Counted from the stretch's first letter, positions 9,401 through 17,053 are shown. The stretch: 61,621 bases of DNA from an uncultured bacterium (GCA_947176765.1 CAMWRX010000007.1:1-61621), one strand, 5' to 3'. Program-made: numbers and translations. The notes: a model not told the origin generated them from the sequence alone.

Positions 9401-9637
9401 GCGGATGATCTTGGCCACGTATTCCAAGGTCAGCGGCTCCATATACACCTTGTCGGCGATGGTGGTGTCGGTCATGATGGTGGCCGGGTTGGAGTTGGCC
9501 AGCACCACCTCGTAACCCTCCTCCTTCAGGGCCAGGCAGGCCTGGGTCCCCGCGTAGTCGAACTCAGCGGCCTGGCCGATGACGATGGGGCCGGAGCCGA
9601 TGATCAGGATCTTTTTGATGTCTGTTCTCTTTGCCAT
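6464..9637 (-). CDS. carB: Carbamoyl-phosphate synthase large subunit
   Basis: 1057 residues, the normal size. It forms carbamoyl phosphate from bicarbonate, ammonia and two ATP, and needs a small amidotransferase subunit (CarA) to use glutamine. Both homologous ATP-grasp halves are clear: the first begins KKILIIGSGPIVIGQAAEFD, the second KIVVLGAGPIRIGQGVEFD, each with an NPR motif (EVNPRVSRSSALASKA and EVNPRSSRTVPFLSKA). The C-terminal ~150 residues form the methylglyoxal-synthase-like allosteric domain, usually the UMP/ornithine site. GGAGG precedes the ATG. No carA is present next to it or anywhere in the window, so the partner must be encoded elsewhere. Confidence 0.97.
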   Translation of the reverse strand: MAKRTDIKKILIIGSGPIVIGQAAEFDYAGTQACLALKEEGYEVVLANSNPATIMTDTTIADKVYMEPLTLEYVAKIIRHERPDAIVPGIGGQTGLNLAMQLEKKGVLRECQVELLGTDSRSIERAEDRELFKELCQSIGEPVIPSEITYSLEEAKEAAKRIGYPVVLRPAFTLGGTGGGFAYNEEELIEVGTNAFNLSPVHQVLVEKSVKGYKEIEFEVMRDSSDHAITICGMENVDPVGVHTGDSIVVAPIMTLNDHDLKMLNDSAIKIIRELKIEGGCNVQFALNPNSSEYFLIEVNPRVSRSSALASKASGYPIARVTAKVAVGMALSEIAIANTTAAFEPSLDYVVAKFPRFPFDKFAAASNVLGTQMKATGEVMGIGSTLEECVLKSVRSLEIGACHLWLPKFDAMSREELLDHISQFRDDNIYAIAQLLRLGESVEKLHEVTMITPFFLESIKKIVDFESVIRADRSSDTLRKAKAMGFGDQYIAKLWGVPELEVYERRNAEGILPVYRMVDTCHTGAYIPYFYSTYTGENQSPVSQREKIVVLGAGPIRIGQGVEFDYSTVHAVQTIKKAGYEAIIINNNPETVSTDYTTADKLYFEPLTPEDVMNIIALEKPMGVIASLGGQTAINLAEPLMKRGAKIIGTDCAAIERAENRDAFEKILLELNIPQPQGRAVTAIEDGVKAAAEIGYPVLVRPSFVLGGRAMQIVGGEEQLRHYLKTAVEIDEDKPVLVDKYIVGKEVEVDAICDGRDVFVPGIMELVERTGIHSGDSISVYPPFSISDKVKGIILQYAKKLGFGLGIVGLFNIQFIVDKQDRVYIIEVNPRSSRTVPFLSKATGWSLADIATEVILGKSLKEQGIFDIYPAEKKRRYVKVPVFSFNKIRGLDAYLSPEMKSTGEAIGYDNKLNRALYKALQASGMKLQNYGTVFVTVADADKEEVLPLVRRFYHLGFNIQATRGTGEFLKNNGIRTHILRKLSEGSDEVLQAIRQGHLAYIINTSGVGQTDSERDGQRIRLAATEYNVNLFTSLDTVKTLLDVLEEITMEISTIDGE

Positions 9638-9675
9638 ATTTGATTCCTCCGTTTTCTTGATTCAGGCAGGGGTTT

Positions 9676-10896
9676 TTATGCCCGCCGGAAATCCGTTTCA
9701 TTCCAGTGGGTCAGCACCCACTGTCCATAGACCTCCGCCCCGGCGAAGGGAGTGCTGCGGCCCTTGCTGGCAAACTCCCCAGGGTCGATGACATAGGGCG
9801 TTTCCACCTCAAAGACGGCGTAGCCGGGATCACCCTCCAGGCCGAACCGCCGCCGGGGGTTGTCCGAGAGAAGCTGCCCCAGCCGCTCCACCGTCAGGAT
9901 GCCAGGCTTCACCAGGTGGGTGCAGAGTACCGGGAAGGCGGTCTCCAGCCCCACCACGCCCATGAGGCTCTTTTCCAGCCCCCTGGACTTTTCCTCCGCT
10001 GAGTGGGGGGCGTGGTCGGTGGCGATCATGTCGATGGTGCCGTCCAGAAGTCCGGCGACCAGGGCCTCCCGATCCTCCCGGCCCCGGAGGGGCGGGTTCA
10101 TCTTGAACCGGCCTTCCTCCTGAAGATCCTCGTCGCAGAGGGTCAGGTAGTGGGGGCCCGTCTCGCAGGTCACATCCACCCCCGCAGCCTTGGCCTTCCG
10201 GATCAGCTCCACGCTCTCCTTGGTGGAGATGTGGCAGACGTGATATTTGCAGCCCGTCTCCGCCGCCAGCTTCAGATCCCGTTCGATCTGGCGGTATTCG
10301 CTCTCGCTGGAGATGCCCCGGTGGCTGTGCGCTCTGGCGTATACGCCGTCGTGGATATAACCGCCGTTCAAAAGACTGTTGTCCTCGCAGTGGGCGGCCA
10401 CGATTTTCCCCAAAGCCCTGGCCCGGGTCATGGCCCGGCGCATCATCTCCTCGCTCTGCACTCCCCTGCCGTCGTCGGAGAAGGCGCAGACCTGGGAGGC
10501 CAGACCCTCCATGTCGGCCAGCTCCTCCCCCTGTTCCCCCCGGGTGATGGCCCCATAGGGGTACACCGGGATGACCGCCCCCGCCCGGATGGCGTCCAGC
10601 TGGGGCCGGAGCGTCTCTGGGCTGTCAGGCACCGGGTTCAGGTTGGGCATGGTGCATACGGCGGTGTAGCCGCCCTGAACCGCCGCCCGGCTTCCCGTCT
10701 CCATGGTCTCCTTATAAAAATACCCCGGCTGTCTGAAATGTACGTGTACATCACAGAAGCCGGGGAAAACTAAATAAGGGCCAAAGGAAACGGGGACACG
10801 GCCACCGCCAGTCAGAAACTGGTCGATAGCTTCTTTACAGCTGTCGTCTCGATGCTTCTCACTCAAGAAACGCAAAGCGAACCCCTCTCTTTCCAT
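9676..10896 (-). CDS. pyrC: Dihydroorotase
   Basis: 406 residues; a zinc amidohydrolase that cyclises carbamoyl-aspartate to dihydroorotate. Metal ligands are seen in DVHVHFRQPG, in AAHCEDNS and CHIS histidines, and in the conserved ATDHAPHS. The usual N-terminal beta-strand lead (an 'IKNARVIDP'-like start) is replaced by an atypical ~50-residue segment beginning MEREGFALRFLSEKH; the later part GPYLVFPGFCDVHVH is normal. GAGAGG lies about 9 nt before the ATG. It is the first gene of the pyr operon, with a promoter only ~33 bp upstream of the start codon. It belongs to the type I-like dihydroorotases by its HFRQPG motif. Confidence 0.93.
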   Translation of the reverse strand: MEREGFALRFLSEKHRDDSCKEAIDQFLTGGGRVPVSFGPYLVFPGFCDVHVHFRQPGYFYKETMETGSRAAVQGGYTAVCTMPNLNPVPDSPETLRPQLDAIRAGAVIPVYPYGAITRGEQGEELADMEGLASQVCAFSDDGRGVQSEEMMRRAMTRARALGKIVAAHCEDNSLLNGGYIHDGVYARAHSHRGISSESEYRQIERDLKLAAETGCKYHVCHISTKESVELIRKAKAAGVDVTCETGPHYLTLCDEDLQEEGRFKMNPPLRGREDREALVAGLLDGTIDMIATDHAPHSAEEKSRGLEKSLMGVVGLETAFPVLCTHLVKPGILTVERLGQLLSDNPRRRFGLEGDPGYAVFEVETPYVIDPGEFASKGRSTPFAGAEVYGQWVLTHWNETDFRRA

Positions 10897-10928
10897 AAAA
10901 AAGCCCTCTCAGAGCCTTAACCTTTGAT

Positions 10929-10957
10929 AAAATACCATGGAGTCGGGGCTCTGTCAA
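10929..10957 (-). promoter_or_regulatory. Promoter of the pyrC-carB-pyrF-pyrB operon
   Basis: On the minus strand a perfect -35 TTGACA (plus 10952-10957) and -10 TATTTT (plus 10929-10934) are separated by 17 bp. The leader to pyrC is only about 25 nt. It holds CTCTGAGAG and a run of T just before the ATG but is too short for a PyrR-type attenuator. Confidence 0.65.
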
Positions 10958-11015
10958 GAGGGGAAATCAATTTTATTTTCTTTCCCTGTTTCAGGCCCGG
11001 CCCTTCCGCACGGAG

Positions 11016-11039
11016 AGCGGGACGGCGCGCCGTCCCGCT
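11016..11039. repeat. Perfect 24-bp palindrome between divergent genes
   Basis: Two 12-base arms (AGCGGGACGGCG and CGCCGTCCCGCT) abut with no spacer. It lies about 60 bp upstream of the pyr promoter and 70 bp upstream of the -35 of the kinase gene, outside either transcript as predicted. There is no T-tract, so it does not look like a terminator. It could be a regulator site or a cruciform-forming relic. Confidence 0.7.
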
Positions 11040-11109
11040 GCCGCTTCGTGGATACCGGCCCTCTCCTGTGATTTTACAGCGATAAGCGTTATTTTGTGAA
11101 AGACTATGG

Positions 11110-11138
11110 TTGTGTATTGCGGGCAAATGCGGTATAAT
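11110..11138 (+). promoter_or_regulatory. Promoter of the hybrid sensor kinase gene
   Basis: TTGTGT at 11110-11115 and a consensus TATAAT at 11133-11138, 17 bp apart. The expected leader is about 35 nt. Confidence 0.6.
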
Positions 11139-11178
11139 AAAGCTGTATGAAAATATATGATCGTCAGATCAAAAGGAT

Positions 11179-14100
11179 ATGAGCAACATGGAAGAAAAAC
11201 AAAACATACGGATCACGCACGCGCACAGAGGAAAACGAGCGCTCTGTCTATTGCTGTGCCTTTTGACTTTCTTATCGTGCCTTACGGCGGCAAACGCGGC
11301 ACAGGCGGACAATAACAGAACGGTGAAGGCTGGCGTTTTCAATTTTGACGGCTACCATATGGAAAGCGAGGGCGGCAGCCTCACCGGGTACGGTGTGGAA
11401 TTCCTGAACCTGGTCTCCCAATACTCCCATCTGAACTTCTCATTTGTCGGATATGACCAGTCCTGGGAGGATATGCTGGCCATGCTGGATCGCGGCGAGA
11501 TCGACGTGGTGACGTCCGCCCGGAAAACGCCTGAGCGGGAGGAAAAATATGCCTTCTCCCTCCCCATCGGAAGAAACAGCACGGTTCTGTCCATTCAGGC
11601 TGGCAACACCAGTCAGCTCTCCGGCGACTATGCCACCTACAACGGGATCACAGTGGGCGTTGTGCCCGGAAGCAGCCAGAACCAGGCCCTGGCTGAGTTC
11701 GCTCAGAAAAACGGCTTCTCCTACCAGACCCGGGAGTACACGGACACCGGCCTGATGGCGGAGGATCTGCAAAACGGAACCATCGACGCCATCCTTTCCA
11801 GCAACCTGCGAAGGACGGAAAACGAAAAAACGCTGGATGTCATCGAAACGGACTATTTTTACGCCATTGTCCGAAAAGAGGACAGGTCGCTGCTGCAAGA
11901 GATCAATTACGCCATTGACCAGATGAACATCAACGAGGGGGACTGGACCAACGTTCTGTATTACAAATATTACGGCAACGGCTCCCACACGGAGTTCTCC
12001 TTTACGCGGCGTGAACAGGACTATATTCAGGACGTAATTTCCGGGAAAAAACAGATCACAGTCACCTCTATGGGGGATCGCAAGCCCTATTCCTATGTGG
12101 AGGACGGCGAACTGAAGGGAATCCTGCCGGACTATTTTGCCCAGCTGATGGAGTTTGCCGGACTGCCCTATGAGCTGGTCGTTCCGGCTGACCGCGCGGA
12201 GTATTACGAGCTGGCGGATCGCAATGGCGTGGATGTCATCATTGACTGGCGGCAGGATCAACTGAAGGCCGATGAACTCGAGCGAAACGGATTTTATACG
12301 GATGCCTATCTGAACACCGGGGTCGCGCTGGTGACCCGCAAGGATTTCAACGGTAAAATCAACACCCTGGCGGTTTCAGACCTCCTGGGGGACATCGCCA
12401 TTGAGCAGGATATGATTGGGAACGCCACCGTCCTGACCTGCCAGACCAAGGAGAGCGCCCTGCAGGCCGTTTTGGACGGAAAGGCGGACGCCACCTATGT
12501 GTACACCTACACAGCCCAATCCTTTGTGAATAACAACCCCACCGCGTCGCTGCAGTACAGCATGGTCAATTCCATGCGCTTCGACTTCAAGATGTACGTC
12601 AGAAACAGCTGCGACCATGAGCTCATTACCATCCTGAACAAGTGCATCGGGCAGATGCCGGATGACACTATGACCCAGCTCATCACAGCGTACACCGCCA
12701 ACACGCCCGTCAACGTGTCCTTCAGCCAGTATTTGCAGGCTCACCCGGAGGTCTTCGTCATATCAGCGCTGCTGGCCGCTGCCGCCACCGGCGTGATCAT
12801 CGCCCTCTATCTGCGGTCACGGTGGAGCAAAAGGCTCCTCCGCTCCACCGAGCTGGCCAACCAGACCCTGGAGGGGCAGCTGGCTATCGTCAATACCCTG
12901 AGCCGGGATTTCCTCAACGTCTACGCGGTCAACGCCAGGGCCGACGCCGCCAGGGTGGTAAAGCTGACGGGCTACGTGGTCCCCGGATTGGACCCGAATT
13001 CCAAAAAAGAGGTTTCCTACACCAGGTTTATGCGGGATTATATCAATAACCGCGTTTTCTCTGAAGACCGGCAGTATCTGGCGGAGGCCCTGGCGCTGGA
13101 CACGATCATCGAAAAGCTGGACGGTAGCACGGAATATTCCGGCAGCTACCGGGTGCTGATCGATGATGTAATACATACTTTCCAGTTCACTTGCGCAACG
13201 CATCTGGGAGCGGATGGAAGCTTCCGGGATCCCAGTGACTTTTTCTTGCTCGGATTCCGAAACATCGACGAGATCGTCTGCAGGGAGCAGGAGCAGAAGG
13301 CGGTTTTGGAGACCGCCCTGGCGGAGGCTCAGCGCGCCAATATCGCCAAGACCACCTTCCTGAACAATATGTCCCATGATATCCGTACGCCAATGAACGC
13401 GATCATCGGCTTTACCTCCCTGGCCGTGTCCCACATCGGGAAACAGGAGCAGGTGGAGGGCTATCTCAGGAAAATACTCACCTCCAGCAAGCATCTGCTC
13501 AGTCTCATCAATGACATATTGGACATGAGCCGCATCGAAAGCGGCAAGGTCAAAATCGAGGAGAATGAGGCCAGCCTGCCGGAAATTATGCACGATCTGA
13601 AAACCATTGTCCAGGCCGACGTAAAATCAAAGCAGCTCTCCTTCCATGTGGATACGCTGGACGTCACCAATGAGACCATCATCTGCGATAAGCTTCGGTT
13701 GAACCAAGTGCTTCTGAATATCCTGAGCAACGCCATGAAATACACCGGCCCCGGTGGGACAGTCAGTGTCCGCATCATCCAGACGGATGACGCGCCGGAG
13801 GGGTACGCCTCCTATCAGTTCCGGATCAAGGACACCGGCATCGGCATGAGCAAGGAATTCCTAAAGCACCTGTTTGAGCCCTTTGAGCGGGAGCAGACCT
13901 CCACCGTCAGCGGAATTCAGGGGACGGGCCTGGGCCTTGCCATCACCAAAAATATCGTTGACATGATGAACGGAACCATCGACGTCACCAGCGAGGAGGG
14001 AAAGGGATCGGAATTTGTGGTCTGCTTCCAATTTCGGGTCAAGGACGATCTGGCCGACGGGTCATATGTGGAGAAGCTGGCGGATCTGCGGGCGCTGGTG

Positions 14101-14889
14101 GTGGACGACGACACCCATACCTGCACCAGTGTGAGCAAGATGCTCTCCGACCTGGGGATGCGCCCCGACTGGACGACGCGGGGTGAGGAGGCCGTCATCC
14201 GGACGGAGTTTGCCCTGGAGCAGGACGATCCCTTCCGCGTATTCCTGATTGACTGGCTGCTCCCGGACGTCAATGGCGTCGAGACAGCCCGGCGGCTGCG
14301 CAGGTTCGTGGGCGAGGATGCCGCCATCATCATCCTCACCGCATATGACTGGTCCGACATCGAGGCGGAGGCGAAAGAGGCGGGAGTCACGGCATTCTGT
14401 TCCAAGCCGCTGTTTTTGTCCGAGCTCCGAGAGGTTTTGACGGCGCCCTACAAGGAAATGGAGGAGAAAGAAGAACAGGATGCGTCCGTGCGGTTCCTTG
14501 CCGGCAAAAAGGTGCTTCTGGTGGAAGACAATGAATTGAACCAGGAGATTGCATTGACGGTGCTGGAGGAAGCCGGGCTGATCGTTGACACAGCGGATGA
14601 CGGAACTGAGGCCGTTGAGGCCATCCAAACCGCGCAGGCCGGCGCCTATGACATTATCCTGATGGATATTCAAATGCCGGTGATGGACGGCTACACGGCC
14701 GCCCGGACCATCCGCGCCATGGACGACCCCGCTAAAGCCAAGATCCCCATCGTGGCCATGACGGCCAACGCCTTTGAGGAGGATCGGCAAAAGGCGTTCG
14801 ACGCGGGTATGGATGGCCATGTGCCCAAGCCCATCGACATCCCGAAGCTGATGGAAACCTTGGAGATGATCCTATCGGACGAAAGGTAA
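11179..14889 (+). CDS. Hybrid sensor histidine kinase with two extracellular solute-binding domains and two receiver domains
   Basis: 1236 residues. Order: signal/anchor helix (residues ~18-38); two tandem SBP_bac_3-type sensor domains (~50-275, starting TVKAGVFNFDGYHM, and ~290-520, starting ITVTSMGDRKPYSY); a transmembrane helix (~530-552, VFVISALLAAAATGVIIALY); a PAS-like linker; HisKA with phospho-acceptor His733 in MSHDIRTPMNAI; HATPase_c with DTGIGMS and GTGLGLAI; then receiver domains with Asp1025 (FLIDWLLPD) and Asp1163 (ILMDIQMP). No output or HPt domain is present, so phosphate must be passed to a separate protein. AAAAGG at 11171-11176 is only 2 nt from the ATG at 11179 but 11 nt from an in-frame ATG at 11188, which may be the true start. 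The sensor pair suggests perception of an amino acid or similar small solute. Confidence 0.92.
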   Translation: MSNMEEKQNIRITHAHRGKRALCLLLCLLTFLSCLTAANAAQADNNRTVKAGVFNFDGYHMESEGGSLTGYGVEFLNLVSQYSHLNFSFVGYDQSWEDMLAMLDRGEIDVVTSARKTPEREEKYAFSLPIGRNSTVLSIQAGNTSQLSGDYATYNGITVGVVPGSSQNQALAEFAQKNGFSYQTREYTDTGLMAEDLQNGTIDAILSSNLRRTENEKTLDVIETDYFYAIVRKEDRSLLQEINYAIDQMNINEGDWTNVLYYKYYGNGSHTEFSFTRREQDYIQDVISGKKQITVTSMGDRKPYSYVEDGELKGILPDYFAQLMEFAGLPYELVVPADRAEYYELADRNGVDVIIDWRQDQLKADELERNGFYTDAYLNTGVALVTRKDFNGKINTLAVSDLLGDIAIEQDMIGNATVLTCQTKESALQAVLDGKADATYVYTYTAQSFVNNNPTASLQYSMVNSMRFDFKMYVRNSCDHELITILNKCIGQMPDDTMTQLITAYTANTPVNVSFSQYLQAHPEVFVISALLAAAATGVIIALYLRSRWSKRLLRSTELANQTLEGQLAIVNTLSRDFLNVYAVNARADAARVVKLTGYVVPGLDPNSKKEVSYTRFMRDYINNRVFSEDRQYLAEALALDTIIEKLDGSTEYSGSYRVLIDDVIHTFQFTCATHLGADGSFRDPSDFFLLGFRNIDEIVCREQEQKAVLETALAEAQRANIAKTTFLNNMSHDIRTPMNAIIGFTSLAVSHIGKQEQVEGYLRKILTSSKHLLSLINDILDMSRIESGKVKIEENEASLPEIMHDLKTIVQADVKSKQLSFHVDTLDVTNETIICDKLRLNQVLLNILSNAMKYTGPGGTVSVRIIQTDDAPEGYASYQFRIKDTGIGMSKEFLKHLFEPFEREQTSTVSGIQGTGLGLAITKNIVDMMNGTIDVTSEEGKGSEFVVCFQFRVKDDLADGSYVEKLADLRALVVDDDTHTCTSVSKMLSDLGMRPDWTTRGEEAVIRTEFALEQDDPFRVFLIDWLLPDVNGVETARRLRRFVGEDAAIIILTAYDWSDIEAEAKEAGVTAFCSKPLFLSELREVLTAPYKEMEEKEEQDASVRFLAGKKVLLVEDNELNQEIALTVLEEAGLIVDTADDGTEAVEAIQTAQAGAYDIILMDIQMPVMDGYTAARTIRAMDDPAKAKIPIVAMTANAFEEDRQKAFDAGMDGHVPKPIDIPKLMETLEMILSDER

Positions 14890-14994
14890 GCGGCCATTGT
14901 TCGGAATGTGAAACGACGCGGTACGACTGACGAACGGCTTGCCAAGGCGGGGAACGCACTGGCGGACGCTCTGAATTTCTAAAAAAATAAAAAG

Positions 14995-15023
14995 AAGGGG
15001 TGTCCAATATCTGGACACCCCTT
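14995..15023 (-). terminator. Terminator-like hairpin, best read on the minus strand
   Basis: A perfect 12-bp stem (AAGGGGTGTCCA / TGGACACCCCTT) with a 5-nt loop. On the minus strand it is followed by CTTTTTATTTTTTT, an ideal U-tract. It would stop read-through from the tRNA-Arg side and may also close the kinase transcript on the plus strand. Confidence 0.7.
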
Positions 15024-15034
15024 CCGGCTTTCTA

Positions 15035-15099
15035 TGACACTTTCTTGCTGTTGGCCTGTGACAGCTTGCAATTCCGTGACACTTTCGGTGACAATTTTC
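15035..15099. repeat. Four TGACA-based direct repeats
   Basis: TGACACTTTC at 15035, TGACAGCTTGC at 15059, TGACACTTTC at 15077 and TGACAATTTTC at 15089, starting 24, 18 and 12 bp apart. Several spaced repeats of this kind are known at the ends of IS21-family elements, where transposase binds. No transposase gene is nearby. Confidence 0.5.
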
Positions 15100-15125
15100 C
15101 TATAAATGGAAATAGTAAACAAATG

Positions 15126-15160
15126 GAAAAGCCCTGAATCCGTTGGGATTCAAGGCTTTC
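15126..15160 (-). terminator. Terminator of tRNA-Arg
   Basis: Minus-strand hairpin AAAGCCTTGAATCC / GGATTCAGGGCTTTT, a 14-bp stem with one mismatch and a short loop, starting just after the encoded CCA end. Confidence 0.75.
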
Positions 15161-15162
15161 CG

Positions 15163-15239
15163 TGGTACGGCTGAAGGGATTCGAACCCCCGACCTTTTGG
15201 TTCGTAGCCAAACACTCTATCCAGCTGAGCTACAGCCGC
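15163..15239 (-). tRNA. tRNA-Arg(ACG)
   Basis: 77 nt including a genome-encoded CCA. Minus strand: acceptor GCGGCTG pairs with CAGCCGT; D-arm GCTC...GAGT; anticodon stem TTTGG/CCAAA around the loop CTACGAA, giving anticodon ACG; T-arm GGGGG TTCGAAT CCCTT with two G-U pairs. The ACG wobble base is normally converted to inosine by TadA and reads CGU/CGC/CGA. Confidence 0.97.
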
Positions 15240-15262
15240 ATACTCTTTTTTAGAGCTTAGTT

Positions 15263-15291
15263 ATAATACCACATTATCTCAGAAAATGCAA
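15263..15291 (-). promoter_or_regulatory. Promoter of tRNA-Arg
   Basis: Minus strand TTGCAT (plus 15286-15291) and TATTAT (plus 15263-15268) with a 17-bp spacer, about 24 bp upstream of the mature tRNA 5' end. Confidence 0.7.
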
Positions 15292-15331
15292 GCCTTTTTT
15301 TCACTTCTTCCAAAATTTTTTAGACGCAAAA

Positions 15332-15357
15332 GCACCGGGCGCATCAGCGCCCGGTGC
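15332..15357 (-). terminator. Terminator of the rex-SLH transcript
   Basis: Minus strand GCACCGGGCGC-TGAT-GCGCCCGGTGC, an 11-bp perfect stem with a 4-nt loop followed by TTTTGCG, 8 bp after the SLH protein stop codon. Confidence 0.8.
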
Positions 15358-15365
15358 TAATGCCT

Positions 15366-16418
15366 CTATCGCTGCTGGATCCAGCTTTCAAACCGATGGA
15401 ACATGGCGGCTACCTCCGCCCGGGTGGCGTCGCCGGTGGGCTGCAGCGCGCCGTTGTTTCCTCTGATAATGCCCACGCCTACGGCCCAGGATACAGCCTG
15501 TCTGCTCCAGGACGCCACCGACGCGCTGTCTGTAAAGCCGGATAAACTGGCGGTCTGACTCATATCACAGCCCATTTTTTCGGCATAACGATAGAGAATC
15601 GTCGCGATCTCCTGACGGGTCACATTGGAAAAGAGGTCAAACCGGCCATTCCCCTTCCCTGTCACGATGCCCATCTGGCCCGCCCAGATGGCGCCGTCTG
15701 TGTACCACTGGCCGGCGGCCACATCTCGAAATACCGCACTATAGCTCACACTGGGCTTCCCCGCCAAACGGTGGAGCACTGTGGTCATCATGCCCCGCTG
15801 CATCTTGCTGTAGGGCTCAAAGCGACCGGAACCGACGCCGCTGAACAGTCCGCTCTGATAGACATAGGCCACATCGTCATAATACCACTGGCCCTGGACC
15901 ACGTCAGTAAAGGGCAGAGCCACCGGCGGCTGCACCGGCCCCCCGGCAGTGACCGTCCACACGCCTTCCGCCATCCATTGGGCGGATGCGGAGGTCACCA
16001 CCAGCGCCACATCCGTCCCCGCCAGATAACGGTGCCCCACAGTGAGGGCGCCGCCGGAGGCCACTTCCTTGCCCTCGGTGGCGTCCACCAGAGTCCCGCT
16101 GCGCACGGTTCCCGTCCCCGCGGTCCAGATCAGGCCGCAGCCAACGGAAGCGGTCACTACGTCGCCGTTTACTCCCACTTCAGCGGTAAAGGAGCCGCCC
16201 CCGGTCCCTCCACCGGCCCGGCTTACGGCATCATTATACAGATAAGTGGTATTTTTCCGCACCTCACTGAGTACTGTGGCCTTCAAATCGCTCCAATAGG
16301 TTCCGGTGAGGTAGCTGTGGGAAACCAGAACCTGAGATTGGCTGCTGGCCCCTGACAGCGTCACAATGCTGGCCAAAATAACCAGCGCCAACGCTCCCAT
16401 CAGCATTCTTTTCTTCAT
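15366..16418 (-). CDS. Secreted protein with three S-layer homology domains
   Basis: 350 residues. A signal peptide (MKKRMLMGALALVILASIVT) is followed by a ~150-residue unassigned region rich in Gly, Thr and Ser, with strands such as VSHSYLTGTYWSDL and VGHRYLAGTDVALVV, and three SLH domains from about residue 170 (DVVQGQWYYDDVAYVYQSGL; DVAAGQWYTDGAIWAGQMGI; SVASWSRQAVSWAVGVGII). SLH domains bind pyruvylated wall polysaccharide, so it is probably displayed on the cell surface. Its ATG overlaps the rex stop codon (ATGA), with GAGGAG inside the rex 3' end as the ribosome site: it is translationally coupled to rex. Binding target of the N-terminal region unknown. Confidence 0.85.
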   Translation of the reverse strand: MKKRMLMGALALVILASIVTLSGASSQSQVLVSHSYLTGTYWSDLKATVLSEVRKNTTYLYNDAVSRAGGGTGGGSFTAEVGVNGDVVTASVGCGLIWTAGTGTVRSGTLVDATEGKEVASGGALTVGHRYLAGTDVALVVTSASAQWMAEGVWTVTAGGPVQPPVALPFTDVVQGQWYYDDVAYVYQSGLFSGVGSGRFEPYSKMQRGMMTTVLHRLAGKPSVSYSAVFRDVAAGQWYTDGAIWAGQMGIVTGKGNGRFDLFSNVTRQEIATILYRYAEKMGCDMSQTASLSGFTDSASVASWSRQAVSWAVGVGIIRGNNGALQPTGDATRAEVAAMFHRFESWIQQR

Positions 16419-17053
16419 GGCGTCTCCTCAGAAATCATATAGCTCAGGGTGAGCAGGCTGTCCGCGAAGTGGACATCCTCGATCTGCACACCGGGCATAT
16501 CCTGCTGGGGCAGCTCCACATTGGTAAAATTCCAGATCCCCGTCACGCCGCACTCCGCCACCCGCCGGGCGGTGTTCTCCGCCTCTCCCGCGGGGACGGT
16601 GAGCACGCACACGCTCACCGGGTTGTCCTTCAAATACTCCTCCAATGTATCAACATGATAAACGGGAGTTCCGCTGATCTGAGTGCCTACCAGCTCTGGG
16701 CTCACGTCAAAGGCGGCCGCCAGGCGAAAGCCGTTGGACGTAAAGGGAAAGTTCTCCATCAGCGCCCGGCCCAGATTGCCCGCGCCCAGGATCGCTACGG
16801 TGTGCCCCCGGTTCATACCCAAAATATCCGCCACCTCGGCCCGCAGCCGCTCCACATTATAGCCATACCCCTGCTGGCCAAATCCGCCGAAGCAGGACAG
16901 ATCCTGCCGGATCTGGGAGGCGGTAAGTCCCATGGACTTGGCCAATGAACTGGAGGAGATCCGCACCGTTCCGGCACGGAGCAGGTCGTCCAAATGCCGG
17001 TAGTACCGCGGCAGCCGCCGGATGACCGCGGAGGAAATCTTATCTTTCTTCAT
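16415..17053 (-). CDS. rex: Redox-sensing transcriptional repressor Rex
   Basis: 212 residues, normal for Rex, which represses fermentation and respiration genes until NADH rises. The N-terminal winged helix contains SSSSLAKSMGLTASQIRQDL and FGGFGQQGYGYNV; the C-terminal Rossmann domain begins VAILGAGNLGRAL. I chose the ATG at 17053 (MKKDKIS...): the frame extends to an ATG at 17074, but that lies only a few bases after the predicted transcription start and has no ribosome site, whereas GAGGA precedes 17053. The last bases overlap the downstream SLH gene. A Rex half-site (TTGTGAATTCC) lies upstream of its promoter without a matching second half. Confidence 0.95.
   Translation of the reverse strand: MKKDKISSAVIRRLPRYYRHLDDLLRAGTVRISSSSLAKSMGLTASQIRQDLSCFGGFGQQGYGYNVERLRAEVADILGMNRGHTVAILGAGNLGRALMENFPFTSNGFRLAAAFDVSPELVGTQISGTPVYHVDTLEEYLKDNPVSVCVLTVPAGEAENTARRVAECGVTGIWNFTNVELPQQDMPGVQIEDVHFADSLLTLSYMISEETP

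Larger units (their letters stand above)
14890..15162. other. Non-coding stretch between the kinase gene and tRNA-Arg
   Basis: No convincing reading frame. It contains an A-rich tract with a hairpin (14995-15023), four spaced TGACA-based repeats (15035-15099) and the tRNA terminator (15126-15160). The repeats may be the relic of an insertion-sequence end. Confidence 0.5.

Noticed and set aside
7319-9643. A 774-codon plus-strand open frame opposite carB
   Set aside because: Low-complexity His/Leu/Gly composition and exact co-extension with the conserved carB frame show that it is a shadow.
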